Source of the DNA: Stenotrophomonas sp. PS02298 | GTDB taxonomy: Bacteria; Pseudomonadota; Gammaproteobacteria; Xanthomonadales; Xanthomonadaceae | NCBI RefSeq assembly: GCF_029959445.1 | Contig: NZ_JASCOR010000013.1 | Location: 1-48,174 of the forward strand | Reading direction: 5' to 3' | DNA length: 48,174 bases | Shown: one piece after another, positions 10,101 to 17,394 of the stretch | Position numbering within the stretch: the first letter of the stretch is position 1 | Layout of the letters: the number at the start of each line of letters is the position of its first letter | Position numbers and translations under genes: made by a program | The notes under the pieces: generated by a model | Seen by the model: only the letters and a program-made list of their open reading frames with translations | Told to the model about the DNA's origin: nothing | Databases searched by the model: none

Positions 10101-10706
10101 GAACTCGCGGATGGAATCGATGTCCTCGTCCAGCAGCTCGATGCGCAACGGCGCGTCGGCGCCCATTGGATAGACATCGAGCAGGCCGCCACGCACGGCG
10201 AAATCACCCGGGTCCATCACCTGCACGACATTGCGGTAGCCGGCGCTTTCCAGGCGGCGTTTCTCCGCGTCCATGTCCAGGCGCTGGCCGACCTTCAGGT
10301 CGAAGCTGCCGCCGACGATGTAGCTCAATGGCGCCAGCCGCTGCAGCAGGGTCTGCACCGGCACCACGACGATGCCTTGCTTCAGCGTCGGCAGGCGGTG
10401 CAATGCGGCCAGACGCTGCGAAATGATGTCCGGGTGCGGGCTGAACTGGTCGTAGGGCAGGGTTTCCCAATCCGGGAACGGCACCACCGGCAACGGGCTG
10501 TTCGCACCAAGCAGGGTCTGCAGGTCAGCGGCCAGCTGATGCGCGCTGTGGTTGTCGCGGGTGATCAGCAGCAGCGGTTTGGCGTGCGCCTGCGCGGCGC
10601 AGGCGACATGCCAGGCCAGCGCACTGCTGGAAGCCGGAGCGCGCCACCAGGCGCGGAGCTGGCCCGAACGGGGCAGCGGCGGAATGGGGTAGGTAATAGG
10701 CGACAT
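7119..10706 (-). CDS. mfd: Transcription-repair coupling factor Mfd (with in-frame repeat insertion)
   Basis: Mfd is an ATP-driven translocase that removes RNA polymerase stalled at lesions and recruits UvrA. The 1195 residues show the UvrB-like N-terminal module (about 1-340), the CarD-like RNA polymerase-interacting domain around 515-590 (HEDHGVGRYRG), the RecG-like helicase core with Walker A GDVGFGKT (about 675) and VDEEQRFGV, and the C-terminal UvrA-inhibiting domain. E. coli Mfd is 1148 residues; most of the excess is a low-complexity stretch at about residues 426-468, encoded by repeat DNA at 9304-9432 (listed separately). ATG 10706 gives the normal N-terminus. The helicase motifs are intact, so the protein is probably functional. 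Confidence 0.97.
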   Translation of the reverse strand: MSPITYPIPPLPRSGQLRAWWRAPASSSALAWHVACAAQAHAKPLLLITRDNHSAHQLAADLQTLLGANSPLPVVPFPDWETLPYDQFSPHPDIISQRLAALHRLPTLKQGIVVVPVQTLLQRLAPLSYIVGGSFDLKVGQRLDMDAEKRRLESAGYRNVVQVMDPGDFAVRGGLLDVYPMGADAPLRIELLDEDIDSIREFDPESQRSLDKVTAVKMLPGREVPMDDASLNKVLASLRERFDVDTRRSPLYQDLKAGLAPSGIEYMLPLFFNQTATLFDYLPDGFMTVLGSGVSEASEAFWLQTNSRYEQRRHDIERPLLPPDEIYQSPDKLREQFNKLPRVEVCAADHPRAAEAQPLGDQPLPPLPVAAKDAPAGQALKSFIEHYPGRVLIAADSPGRREALLEVLQAAELRPEVVGSFNDFLPSPIGGRWPEGSDGGKAASQSQTAGGLAPPTLSPTPLPKGEGLKFAITVAPLDDGFALSEPALAVLTERQLFPERAGQARRTRRAGREPESIIRDLGELTEGAPIVHEDHGVGRYRGLIAMDVGGMPGEFLEIEYAKGDRLYVPVAQLHLISRYSGASPETAPLHSLGGEQWAKAKRKAAEKVRDVAAELLEIQARRRARAGLALDIDRSMYEPFAAGFPFEETPDQQAAIEATLRDLQSSQPMDRVVCGDVGFGKTEVAVRAAFAAASGGKQVAVLVPTTLLAEQHYRNFRDRFADYPLRVEVLSRFKTSKEIKAELDKVAEGTIDVIIGTHRLLQPDVKFKDLGLVIVDEEQRFGVRQKEALKAMRANVHLLTLTATPIPRTLNMAMAGLRDLSIIATPPPNRLAVKTFVTAWDNAQLREAFQRELSRGGQLYFLHNDVESMGRMQRELSELVPEARIGMAHGQMPERELERVMLDFQKQRFNVLLASTIIESGIDIPNANTIIINRADRFGLAQLHQLRGRVGRSHHRAYAYLLVPDKRSITPDAQKRLDAIASMDELGAGFTLATHDLEIRGAGELLGEDQSGQMAEIGFSLYTELLERAVRSIKSGKLPDLDAGEEARGADVELHVPALIPEDYLPDVHTRLTLYKRISSARDNERLRELQVEMIDRFGLLPDPVKHLFAIAELKLQANELGIRKLELGENGGRIVFDSKPNIDPMVVIQLIQKQPKLYQMDGPDKLRIKHPLPESADRFNAARALLTTLHPGRA
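9304..9432 (-). repeat. Composite palindromic repeat inserted in frame within mfd
   Basis: About 129 bp (43 codons) inside mfd match the intergenic repeats of this window. Read on the minus strand, it contains a CTTCCCCC-ATC-GGGGGAAG hairpin, a GGTGGCCCGAAGGGTCGGATGG segment (module seen at 16686-16737 and 29389-29432), a short AGCCAAAGCC tract, then CCTCTCCC-GAAG-GGGAGAGG (module seen at 19529-19557 and 29588-29617). It adds roughly 43 residues to domain D3 and has no stop codon. Exact boundaries are estimated to within a few bases. Confidence 0.82.
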
Positions 10707-10792
10707 GAACCGCGAATTTTACCAGATGCGTCCCGGTCGCCCGTTTGGGTCTGATCTGAGTTGCAGATGTGGGCGTTGCAGGGCCGATAACG

Positions 10793-10819
10793 CGACAGGC
10801 GCCTTGCCGGCGCCTGTCG
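10793..10819 (-). terminator. Strong hairpin after the GNAT gene
   Basis: A perfect 11-bp stem (CGACAGGCGCC / GGCGCCTGTCG) with a five-base loop lies 24 bases beyond the acetyltransferase stop and before mfd. There is no T tract, so it may work as a factor-assisted terminator or as a transcript 3'-end stabiliser. Confidence 0.55.
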
Positions 10820-10842
10820 TGGGCTGAATGGAGAACCGGCGC

Positions 10843-11388
10843 TTAGTTGGCCAGTTCCAGCACCATCCGCACCAGTCCGGGGGCGGCGGAAGGGTGTGGC
10901 ACCTGCTTGAAGCCAAGTGACGCGGCCAGCTGCAGCATTGGCTCGTTGTCCTGGGCGATATCGCCGTACAGGCGATCCAGGTATTTGCCGCGCGCCCATT
11001 TGACCAGTTTGCGCATCAACTGCCGGCCCAGACCCTGACCGGCAAGGAAGCCGCTGACCAGGATGGCGTACTCGGCATCGCGGGTACCCGGGATGATGGA
11101 AGCACGCGCGACCGCGCCAACAACCGCTTCGCCGGGTGGCAGCGGCTCGGCTGCGACCAGTGCGATCTCGGTTTTCGGGTTCGGGTGGGTCAGGCGCTGG
11201 GCGGTCTCATCCGACAGTGATTCCACCGACTGCAGGAACTTGTCGCGCACTTCTTCCGGCCCGAACAGGGCAAATGCGCCCTGCAGCGGCGCACCGTCTT
11301 CAGGGCGGATGGGTCGTATCAGCAGCTCACGGCCGCTGGGAGCCTTGAAATTTTCATGCCACGGGGGCATGCGGTTGCGTGTGGCCAT
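10843..11388 (-). CDS. GNAT-family N-acetyltransferase
   Basis: This is a 181-residue GCN5-related acetyltransferase. The acetyl-CoA loop is seen as AILVSGFLAGQGLGRQLMRKL (Q/R-x-x-G-x-G/A type), followed by a C-terminal NEPMLQLAASLGF helix-strand typical of the family. The N-terminal half (LLIRPIRPEDG) is the first strand and helix. It resembles the GNAT domain found at the end of acyl-CoA synthetase/Pat proteins, so protein acetylation is one possibility, but the substrate is unknown. ATG 11388 is chosen over the longer form because GGAGGAAAC precedes it at good spacing. Confidence 0.88.
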   Translation of the reverse strand: MATRNRMPPWHENFKAPSGRELLIRPIRPEDGAPLQGAFALFGPEEVRDKFLQSVESLSDETAQRLTHPNPKTEIALVAAEPLPPGEAVVGAVARASIIPGTRDAEYAILVSGFLAGQGLGRQLMRKLVKWARGKYLDRLYGDIAQDNEPMLQLAASLGFKQVPHPSAAPGLVRMVLELAN

Positions 11389-11484
11389 GACTACGTTTCC
11401 TCCAAAGTCGCCTGATTCTGTCACCGCGGCTGCTACGTTCTGTGAACGCGGTCCAAAGCGGCTGCAGATTGCCGGCGCCGCCTG

Positions 11485-12342
11485 TCATTCGGGCGTCTTC
11501 AGCCACTCCAGCCGGGTCGAGGTGCCGGTTTCACCCAGATACTGCTTCAGGACCGGCAAGGCCGGGGCCAATACCTGCTCGAACTGCCATGGCGGGTTCA
11601 GTAACAGCATCCCGCTACCATTCAGACGCAGCGGAGAGTCGTCGGCCCTCACCATGAATTCGGCAACCAGGATGGACTTGGCCGGCAGTGCGGCCGCCTT
11701 GCGGAAGAACGGCTGCAGGGTGCGTCGTTGCTTGATCGGGTACCAGACTGCGCATTGCGCCTGTGGCATCCGGGTAAGAATCTCACGTAGGGTTGAGATA
11801 ATCAGCGGGTACTCGGCGTCCTGCACCTCATACGGCGGATCGATCAGCACCAGCGCCCGCCCGATCTTGATCGCGCCGCTCTTGGGCGGCAGGAAGGCGC
11901 GGATCGCTTCATAGCCGTTGCCGGCGTGCACCTGTACCCGGCGATCGTGGGCAAACAGCTCCTTGAGCGCGGTGACCTCATCCTTCTGCAGCTCGCAGGC
12001 GGCCATGCGGTCCTGTTCGCGCAGGGCGCGCGCGGCCAGCAGCGGCGAGCCGGGGTAGGAGATCAAGGCGCCGACCGGGTTGTCGGCCTGCACCGCGCGC
12101 AGGTAGTGCTCGACCACTTCGGGCAGCGACGGGGTAGTCATCAGCCGCAGCACGCCTTCGTCGATCTCGGCGGTTTTGCGGCTTTCCTCGGCGGACAGCA
12201 GGTAACGGCCGCGGCCGGCATGCGTGTCCAGCACGAAGAAGGGCGAGTCTTTGCGCTTGAGCGCGTCGATCATCGCCAGCATGACGATGTGCTTGAGGAC
12301 GTCGGCGTGGTTACCGGCGTGGAAGGCGTGGCGATAATTCAT
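11485..12342 (-). CDS. rlmJ: 23S rRNA (adenine-2030-N6)-methyltransferase RlmJ
   Basis: RlmJ methylates A2030 of 23S rRNA with S-adenosylmethionine. The 285-residue product starts MNYRHAFHAGNHADVLKH, the characteristic RlmJ N-terminus. It has the SAM-binding strand LDTHAGRGRY (38-47) and the N6-adenine catalytic motif DPPY (168-171), and a second LLNPPW motif near the C-terminus. Length is close to E. coli YhiR (280). It diverges from creB, with about 150 bases between starts. Confidence 0.95.
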   Translation of the reverse strand: MNYRHAFHAGNHADVLKHIVMLAMIDALKRKDSPFFVLDTHAGRGRYLLSAEESRKTAEIDEGVLRLMTTPSLPEVVEHYLRAVQADNPVGALISYPGSPLLAARALREQDRMAACELQKDEVTALKELFAHDRRVQVHAGNGYEAIRAFLPPKSGAIKIGRALVLIDPPYEVQDAEYPLIISTLREILTRMPQAQCAVWYPIKQRRTLQPFFRKAAALPAKSILVAEFMVRADDSPLRLNGSGMLLLNPPWQFEQVLAPALPVLKQYLGETGTSTRLEWLKTPE

Positions 12343-12496
12343 CGGCGAAGTTTACGGCTTGCGGCGTGGTGTGGGCGTTTTCATTGGAGGGAGCCGGTTG
12401 GGCGCCTGTGTGCGCGGCGGTGCTGGGGGTCGATCCGACGGGTTCAAAGGCGTGCCGATCGCTGTCGGCTGCAGCAAGGCCAGCTATGCTGATGCA

Positions 12497-13198
12497 ATGT
12501 CCAGCCAACCTGCCCGGGTACTCGTCGTCGAAGACGAGGCCGCCATCGCCGACACCCTTCTTTATGCGCTGCGCAGCGAAGGCTATGCCGCCAGTCACTG
12601 CACGCTGGGCCGCGAAGCGCTGGCCTTGCTGCGCCAGCATGGTGCCGACGTGGTGGTGCTGGACGTCGGCCTGCCCGACCTTGGGGGCTTCGAGGTCTGC
12701 CGTGAACTGCGCACTTTCAGCCAGGTGCCGGTGATCTTCCTGACCGCCCGCAACGACGAGTTCGACCGCGTATTGGGGCTGGAGCTGGGCGCCGACGACT
12801 ATGTGACTAAGCCGTTCTCGCCGCGCGAGATGGTGGCCCGGGTGCGCGCGCGCCTGCGCCGGACCGCGCCTGCTGCACCAGTTGCAGCGGAGGAGGGGGG
12901 CTGGAAGCAGCTGGGGCGGTTCGCAATTGACCACGACGGCCGCCGCATCCGTTACGACGAGGCGCTGCTGGACCTGACCCGCTACGAATACGCCTTGCTG
13001 GCGGCACTGCTGCAGCGGCCCGGGGCGATCCTGAGCCGGGCGCAGCTGATGGAGCGTGGCTGGGACCACGCCAGCGACAGCACCGACCGTACCGTCGATA
13101 CCCACGTCAAAACCCTGCGCGCAAAGCTGCGTGCGGCCGGCGCGCAAGGCGAGCCGATCCGCACCCATCGTGGCGTCGGCTACGCCCTGGATGTCTGA
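12497..13198 (+). CDS. creB: Response regulator CreB (OmpR/PhoB family)
   Basis: This is a transcription factor of the Cre (BlrAB-type) two-component system, which controls creD and envelope or beta-lactam responses in Stenotrophomonas, Aeromonas and Pseudomonas. Of its 233 residues the receiver domain carries acidic Glu12-Asp13, phospho-acceptor Asp56 (VVLDVGLPD), Thr83 and Lys105. The winged-helix output domain (about 136-233) has LTRYEYALL and the recognition helix STDRTVDTHVKTLRAKL. ATG 12497 is chosen because the receiver begins at once (SSQPARVLVVEDE); upstream codons are Gly/Val-rich non-homologous leader. creC starts three bases after the stop. Confidence 0.93.
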   Translation: MSSQPARVLVVEDEAAIADTLLYALRSEGYAASHCTLGREALALLRQHGADVVVLDVGLPDLGGFEVCRELRTFSQVPVIFLTARNDEFDRVLGLELGADDYVTKPFSPREMVARVRARLRRTAPAAPVAAEEGGWKQLGRFAIDHDGRRIRYDEALLDLTRYEYALLAALLQRPGAILSRAQLMERGWDHASDSTDRTVDTHVKTLRAKLRAAGAQGEPIRTHRGVGYALDV

Positions 13199-13201
13199 CC
13201 G

Positions 13202-14638
13202 ATGCGGATCGGGCTGAAGCTGTTCCTGGGGTTCTTCCTGATTGTCGGCATCGCCGCGTTCTTCGTGATGCGCGTGTTCGTCAACGAAGTGAAGCCCGGC
13301 GTGCGCCAGGCGATGGAGTCCACCTTGGTGGACGCCGCCAATGTGCTGGCGGTGATGGCTGCGCCGGATCTGAAGGCCGGCCACATCGGCGAGGGTGACT
13401 TCGCCGCGCGCCTGGCCACCGCCCAGCGCCGCGATCCCAAGGCGATGGTGTGGCGTTTCCCCAAGCGCAGCATCGATTACCGGGTGACGGTGACCAACGC
13501 GCAGGGAATCGTGGTCTACGACTCGCGCGGGCAGGACGTGGGCCGCGACAACTCGCGCTGGAATGATGTCTACCGAACGCTGCGCGGTGAGTACGGGGCG
13601 CGTTCCAGTCCGGAGATACCGGGCGACGAAACCAACACCGTGATGCACGTGGCCGCGCCGATGTACGACCCGGCTGACGGACGCACCCTGATCGGCGTGC
13701 TGACGCTGTCGCAGCCCAACGACACCATCGATCCCTTCATCGTTGCCAGCCAGCGCGCCATCATCGCGCGCGGTGCCTGGTTGATCGGACTGTCGGCGCT
13801 GATCGGCCTGCTGATGACCTGGTGGCTGTCGCGCGGCATCAGCGGGCTGAGTCGTTATGCCAAGGCCGTCAGCGCCGGTGAGCTGGTGGCGCCGCCGAAG
13901 CGGCGCCGCGACGAGATCGGCGACCTCGGCCAGGCGCTGGAAACCATGCGCCGCAAGCTCGAAGGCAAGGCCTATGTCGAGCAGTACGTGCAGTCGCTGA
14001 CCCACGAGATGAAGAGCCCGCTGGCGGCAATACGTGGTGCTGCCGAACTCCTGCAGGAGCCCTTGCCGGAAGCTGACCGGCAGCGTTTCGCCGCCAACAT
14101 CGTGCAGCAGGAGCGGCGCCTGACCGAAACCATCGACCAGTTGCTGCGGCTTGCCGAGGTTGAACAGCACGGTTGGCTGCAGCGGCGCACCGAGGTGGAT
14201 CTGGTCGCGGTCTGCCGCGCGCTGGCCGAGGATGCGGCGCCGCGCCTGCAGGCTGGGCAGATCCAACTGGATGTGGAACTGCCGGAGTGCGCAGCGGTGC
14301 AGGGCGATGCCTTCCTGCTGCGGCAGGCGCTGTCCAACCTGCTGGACAACGCGATTGCGTTTTCCGCGCCGGGCGGTCGCATCGTGCTCAGCGTGCAGCG
14401 GCAGCAGCAGAACTGGCGCATCGCCGTGCGCGACAACGGCCCCGGTGTGCCGGAGTACGCGCAGGAGCGGGTGTTCGAGCGTTTCTACTCGCTGGCGCGA
14501 CCGGGCACGGGGCAGCGCAGTTCCGGCCTGGGCCTGCCATTCGTGGCTGAAGTGGCGCGCCTGCATGGCGGCGTCGCGGAGCTGGGCAACCATCCTGAAG
14601 GTGGCGCCGAAGCGCGCCTGCTGCTGCCGGCCGGCTGA
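13202..14638 (+). CDS. creC: Sensor histidine kinase CreC
   Basis: This inner-membrane kinase partners CreB. The 478 residues comprise a transmembrane helix (about 8-24), a periplasmic sensor region with a PAS/Cache-like pattern (ITYRVTVTNA-type strand then VVYDSRGQDVG), a second helix near 190-212, a HAMP linker (SRYAKAVSAGELVAPP), the H-box with phospho-acceptor His268 (SLTHEMKSPLAAIRG), and the ATPase with N-box LSNLLDNAIAFS, DNGPGVPE and GLGLPFVAEVARLHGG. In E. coli CreC responds to carbon and redox state; in S. maltophilia relatives it responds to cell-wall stress. The creD promoter follows directly. Confidence 0.93.
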   Translation: MRIGLKLFLGFFLIVGIAAFFVMRVFVNEVKPGVRQAMESTLVDAANVLAVMAAPDLKAGHIGEGDFAARLATAQRRDPKAMVWRFPKRSIDYRVTVTNAQGIVVYDSRGQDVGRDNSRWNDVYRTLRGEYGARSSPEIPGDETNTVMHVAAPMYDPADGRTLIGVLTLSQPNDTIDPFIVASQRAIIARGAWLIGLSALIGLLMTWWLSRGISGLSRYAKAVSAGELVAPPKRRRDEIGDLGQALETMRRKLEGKAYVEQYVQSLTHEMKSPLAAIRGAAELLQEPLPEADRQRFAANIVQQERRLTETIDQLLRLAEVEQHGWLQRRTEVDLVAVCRALAEDAAPRLQAGQIQLDVELPECAAVQGDAFLLRQALSNLLDNAIAFSAPGGRIVLSVQRQQQNWRIAVRDNGPGVPEYAQERVFERFYSLARPGTGQRSSGLGLPFVAEVARLHGGVAELGNHPEGGAEARLLLPAG

Positions 14639-14639
14639 C

Positions 14640-14655
14640 TTCACATTCGCTTCAA
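14640..14655 (+). promoter_or_regulatory. Putative CreB-binding cre-tag upstream of creD
   Basis: TTCAC-ATTCGC-TTCAA matches the known cre-tag direct repeat (TTCAC, six bases, TTCAC) at 9 of 10 defined positions. It lies 65 bases before the creD ATG, between creC and creD, where CreB would act. The site is seen in the sequence; its function is inferred from the E. coli and Aeromonas Cre regulons. Confidence 0.7.
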
Positions 14656-14720
14656 ACTCGGCACAAACCCTGCTCACCAGCGGTGTTCAACCTGTCCCTG
14701 TTTCCACACGAGGACGGGAC

Positions 14721-16067
14721 ATGACTTCCCTGAAACTGCTGTTGCGCTTCGCCATTGTCGGCGGGCTGGTGTTGTTGCTGCTGATTCCCCTGCTGCTGAT
14801 CCGCAGCACCATCAATGAGCGTGAGCGTTACCGCGACGAGGCGGTCGAACGGGTATCGCAGAGCTGGGCCGGCGAACAGTCGCTGATCGGCCCGGTGCGG
14901 GTGCTGCCGTGGACCCAGCAGCGCGAAGTCGAGATTCCGGCCGAGGGCAACAATCCGCGCAAGACTGAAATGCGCGTTGAAAGTGGCTATGACCTGCAGA
15001 TGCCGACGCGCTTGAATGTGCAGGGCAATATGCGCACCGACGAGCGCACCGTCGGTCTGTTCAAGGTGCCTGTCTACAACTGGCAGGCCAAACTGCAGGC
15101 CGAGTTCGCCGAGAGCAGCTATGTGGCGGTGCCGGGGCGCACCTACGGTCGTCCCTATCTGGCCTTGGGCGTGTCCGATGTGCGCGGTCTTGTAGGCACG
15201 CCGAACCTGCGCGTCGATGGCCATGCGATCCAACTGCAACCCGGTTCCGGCGCTCTGGAGGGAACCTCCAAGGGCCTGCATGCGCCGCTGTCGGTATTGC
15301 CGGATTCGGTGCAGGGCGTGCTGCGCGAGGGGGGCAAGGTAGAGCTGGAGTTCGTGCTCGGCGGTACCCGATCGCTGGCGGTTGCGCCGGTGGGTGACGA
15401 CACCCGGGTGTCGTTGTCTTCGACCTGGCAGCATCCGCTGTTCGGCGGCAGTTTCCTGCCCAACGAGCGCAGCATCGATGCCAGCGGCTTCAAGGCGGAG
15501 TGGGCGGTGTCATCGCTGGCCTCGGCGGCACAGGCACAGCTGGTCAGGGCGATCCGCAGCGACGGCGGCAGCGTGGAGGCTTTGAACGTGGCCTTGGTGG
15601 ACCCGGTGGACACCTATACGCAGGTGGACCGTGCCAGCAAGTACGGCATCCTGTTCGTGCTGCTGACCTTCGTTGGCTTTGCATTGTTCGAGCTGATCAA
15701 GCAGCTGAAGATCCACCCGCTGCAGTACCTGCTGGTTGGCCTGGCATTGGCGATCTTCTTCCTGCTGCTGCTGAGCCTGTCCGAGCAGATTGCGTTCTGG
15801 AAGGCGTATCTGATTGCAGCGGCGGCGTGTATCGGCTTGCAGGGCTTCTATCTGAGCGGGGTGCTGCAAAGCTGGAAGCGCGGTGTCGGTTTCGCAACGA
15901 TGCTGACCATGTTGTACGGCGTGCTGTACGTGCTGCTGGTCTCGGAGAACAACGCGCTGCTGATGGGTTCGCTGCTGCTGTTCGGCATCCTCGCCGCGAT
16001 CATGTGGGTCACCCGCAAGGTCGATTGGTACGAGCTGAGCAATCGTGCGGTGAGCAAGCAGGCTTGA
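14721..16067 (+). CDS. creD: Cell envelope integrity protein CreD
   Basis: CreD is the main target of CreBC and affects envelope integrity, biofilm and beta-lactam susceptibility; its biochemical role is unknown. The 448-residue protein has an N-terminal helix (about 5-27, LKLLLRFAIVGGLVLLLLIP), a long periplasmic domain starting RSTINERERYRDEAVERVSQSWAG, which is the CreD/inner-membrane protein signature, and four or five C-terminal helices from about 305 onward. ATG 14721 is preceded by GAGGACGGGAC and by the cre-tag at 14640. Because of that promoter it may be transcribed apart from creBC. Confidence 0.93.
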   Translation: MTSLKLLLRFAIVGGLVLLLLIPLLLIRSTINERERYRDEAVERVSQSWAGEQSLIGPVRVLPWTQQREVEIPAEGNNPRKTEMRVESGYDLQMPTRLNVQGNMRTDERTVGLFKVPVYNWQAKLQAEFAESSYVAVPGRTYGRPYLALGVSDVRGLVGTPNLRVDGHAIQLQPGSGALEGTSKGLHAPLSVLPDSVQGVLREGGKVELEFVLGGTRSLAVAPVGDDTRVSLSSTWQHPLFGGSFLPNERSIDASGFKAEWAVSSLASAAQAQLVRAIRSDGGSVEALNVALVDPVDTYTQVDRASKYGILFVLLTFVGFALFELIKQLKIHPLQYLLVGLALAIFFLLLLSLSEQIAFWKAYLIAAAACIGLQGFYLSGVLQSWKRGVGFATMLTMLYGVLYVLLVSENNALLMGSLLLFGILAAIMWVTRKVDWYELSNRAVSKQA

Positions 16068-16134
16068 TCTGGCAGTTGCGATGACAGGGCGGGGTGGCGT
16101 TGGCCATCCCGCCTCTTTCGCAGGGAGGAATGAA

Positions 16135-16545
16135 ATGAATCGTGCATTGATCCATCGCCGTGCGCAGCGCTTGTTGCCGGCGGGTATCGAGACCTGCGGC
16201 TTGTTGCACTTCGGCTTGGCGCCGGGGCAGGTGGAGCGGGCGCTATTGGGCAGTGTGTTTGCTGGTGGGCAGGCGCAAGGGGTTGTGGCGCTGCGCTTGT
16301 CGTTGTCGACGGCGTTGGCGATTCGGCGCAAGGGGCTGCGGTATTTCGAAGCGGACGATTGGGTTTATTCAGCGTTTGCCGAGGCTCATTCGTCGGATGC
16401 CGGTGGTTTTGCGTGTGGAGCTGAGGGCTTGGGTGCGCTGCCGACGACGCATGGCGCTGGATACTCCGCCGTCGCTCAAGATGGCCGTTCGTGGTTTGTG
16501 GTGCTGCCGGTGGAACGTCTCGTGGTTTATGGGTGGTGGGAGTGA
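16135..16545 (+). CDS. Hypothetical 136-residue protein after creD
   Basis: I do not recognise this protein. An AGGGAGGA ribosome site 6 bases before ATG 16135 supports it as a real gene. The protein is small and basic at the start (MNRALIHRRAQRLLPAG). It continues with a hydrophobic Leu/Val/Gly-rich middle without clear membrane helices and ends in VVLPVERLVVYGWWE. It lies 67 bases past creD on the same strand and could be in the Cre transcript. Codon use after about 16250 is G/T-rich compared with the neighbours, so recent acquisition or relaxed selection is possible. Confidence 0.6.
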   Translation: MNRALIHRRAQRLLPAGIETCGLLHFGLAPGQVERALLGSVFAGGQAQGVVALRLSLSTALAIRRKGLRYFEADDWVYSAFAEAHSSDAGGFACGAEGLGALPTTHGAGYSAVAQDGRSWFVVLPVERLVVYGWWE

Positions 16546-16769
16546 GGGGCGCCGAGTTCTCGCCATGTTGCGCACTTGCTCCCTTCTCTCGCGTTCGCGA
16601 GGAACACTGGGCCTTCTGCCATAAAGGCGGGGTGCTTGAAGGGCCGGCCCCGCGAAGGCGGGCAGCGTGCGCTCACCGGCCTGCATGACACGTCCCTTCT
16701 CCCGCTTGTGGGAGAAGGTGCCCGGAGGGCGGATGAGGGGAGCTTTTGCCTTGGCTGTTGCTGTGAAAA

Positions 16770-16841
16770 TGATTGCTGATTGCTGATTGCTGATTGCTGA
16801 TTGCTGATTGCCAAAGCCAAAGCCAAAGCCAAAGCCAAAGC
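16770..16841 (+). repeat. Heptamer and hexamer microsatellites
   Basis: Six perfect copies of TGATTGC (16770-16811) run straight into five perfect copies of CAAAGC (16812-16841). Perfect short tandem arrays of this kind are prone to slippage and may vary between strains. Confidence 0.95.
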
Positions 16842-16844
16842 GGG

Positions 16845-17082
16845 AGCTTTCACTCCCCTGCGGGGAGCGAGTCACTTTTCTTTGCTTGTGCAAAGAAGAA
16901 GTAACCAAAAGAAACACACCCTGCCTCCGCGCCCACGCCGCTGCGCGACGCGGGTTCACTCCGCTGGCAGGATTTTTCGACGATACATCCTTGTATCGTC
17001 GAAAAACGACGCACATCCATGTGCGCCGCCCCGTGCGGGGTCTTGTCTGCCAGCTCCGTCGCTGCGGAAGGGGCCCGGTAAG
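16845..17082 (+). repeat. Multi-hairpin repeat block, copy A
   Basis: This block is about 238 bp and is highly similar to copy B at 19207-19474. Hairpins in order: CTCCCCTGCGGGGAG (16853-16867); TTCTTTGC-TTGT-GCAAAGAA (16878-16897); a perfect 15-bp stem with TCCT loop (16973-17006); CGCACAT-CC-ATGTGCG (17010-17025); CCCC-GTGC-GGGG (17029-17040). The conserved linker GTAACCAAAAGAAACACACC lies between hairpins 2 and 3. It is not associated with any transposase here. Confidence 0.85.
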
Positions 17083-17094
17083 TCAACGGTGGAG

Positions 17095-17145
17095 GCAACA
17101 GCAACAGCAACAGCAACAGCTGCAACGGCAACGGCAACGGCAACA
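17095..17145 (+). repeat. CAACAG / CAACGG simple-sequence tract
   Basis: About four CAACAG and four CAACGG units follow multi-hairpin copy A directly. Related CAACAG units precede copy B at about 19179-19192. Confidence 0.85.
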
Positions 17146-17394
17146 AGCGCAACGACTGTGGGCTGATACGGATAGGGGTTGCGCACTCATTGAGAACTGC
17201 CGGGATGTGTTCCGGATGCCAATGACCTTGCTCGGCAACGTCGGCGGCAGCCTGCGCGGGCGTATGTGCTGGTGACCCGCCCAGGCTGAATCGCACCGTC
17301 GTTGCTAAACCATGACCATTGGCCGACTCGGCAGCTGCTGTTCACTGGCTAGACTCGGTGGTTTGTCGTCATTGGGCCTTGGGCCGGGGAAAGC

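Larger units (their letters stand above)
16546..17394. other. Gene-free region carrying a composite repeat
   Basis: No credible gene is seen in these 849 bases. In order they hold a CTCCCGC-type hairpin module near 16686-16737, TGATTGC and CAAAGC tracts (16770-16841), a multi-hairpin block (16845-17082), CAACAG/CAACGG tracts (17095-17145), then about 240 bases of unique sequence that should contain the promoter of the M28 peptidase. Short open frames here consist of repeat DNA. Confidence 0.8.

Noticed and set aside
12311..14677. 788-codon minus-strand open frame across creB and creC
   Set aside because: It mirrors two clear two-component genes. Low-complexity His/Gln/Ala composition and no ribosome site or motif.
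16801..17275. Open frames through multi-hairpin copy A (and 19278-19616 in copy B) as a conserved small protein
   Set aside because: The shared frame changes mostly by amino-acid replacements between copies while hairpins stay paired, there is no ribosome site, and both frames run into simple-sequence tracts.
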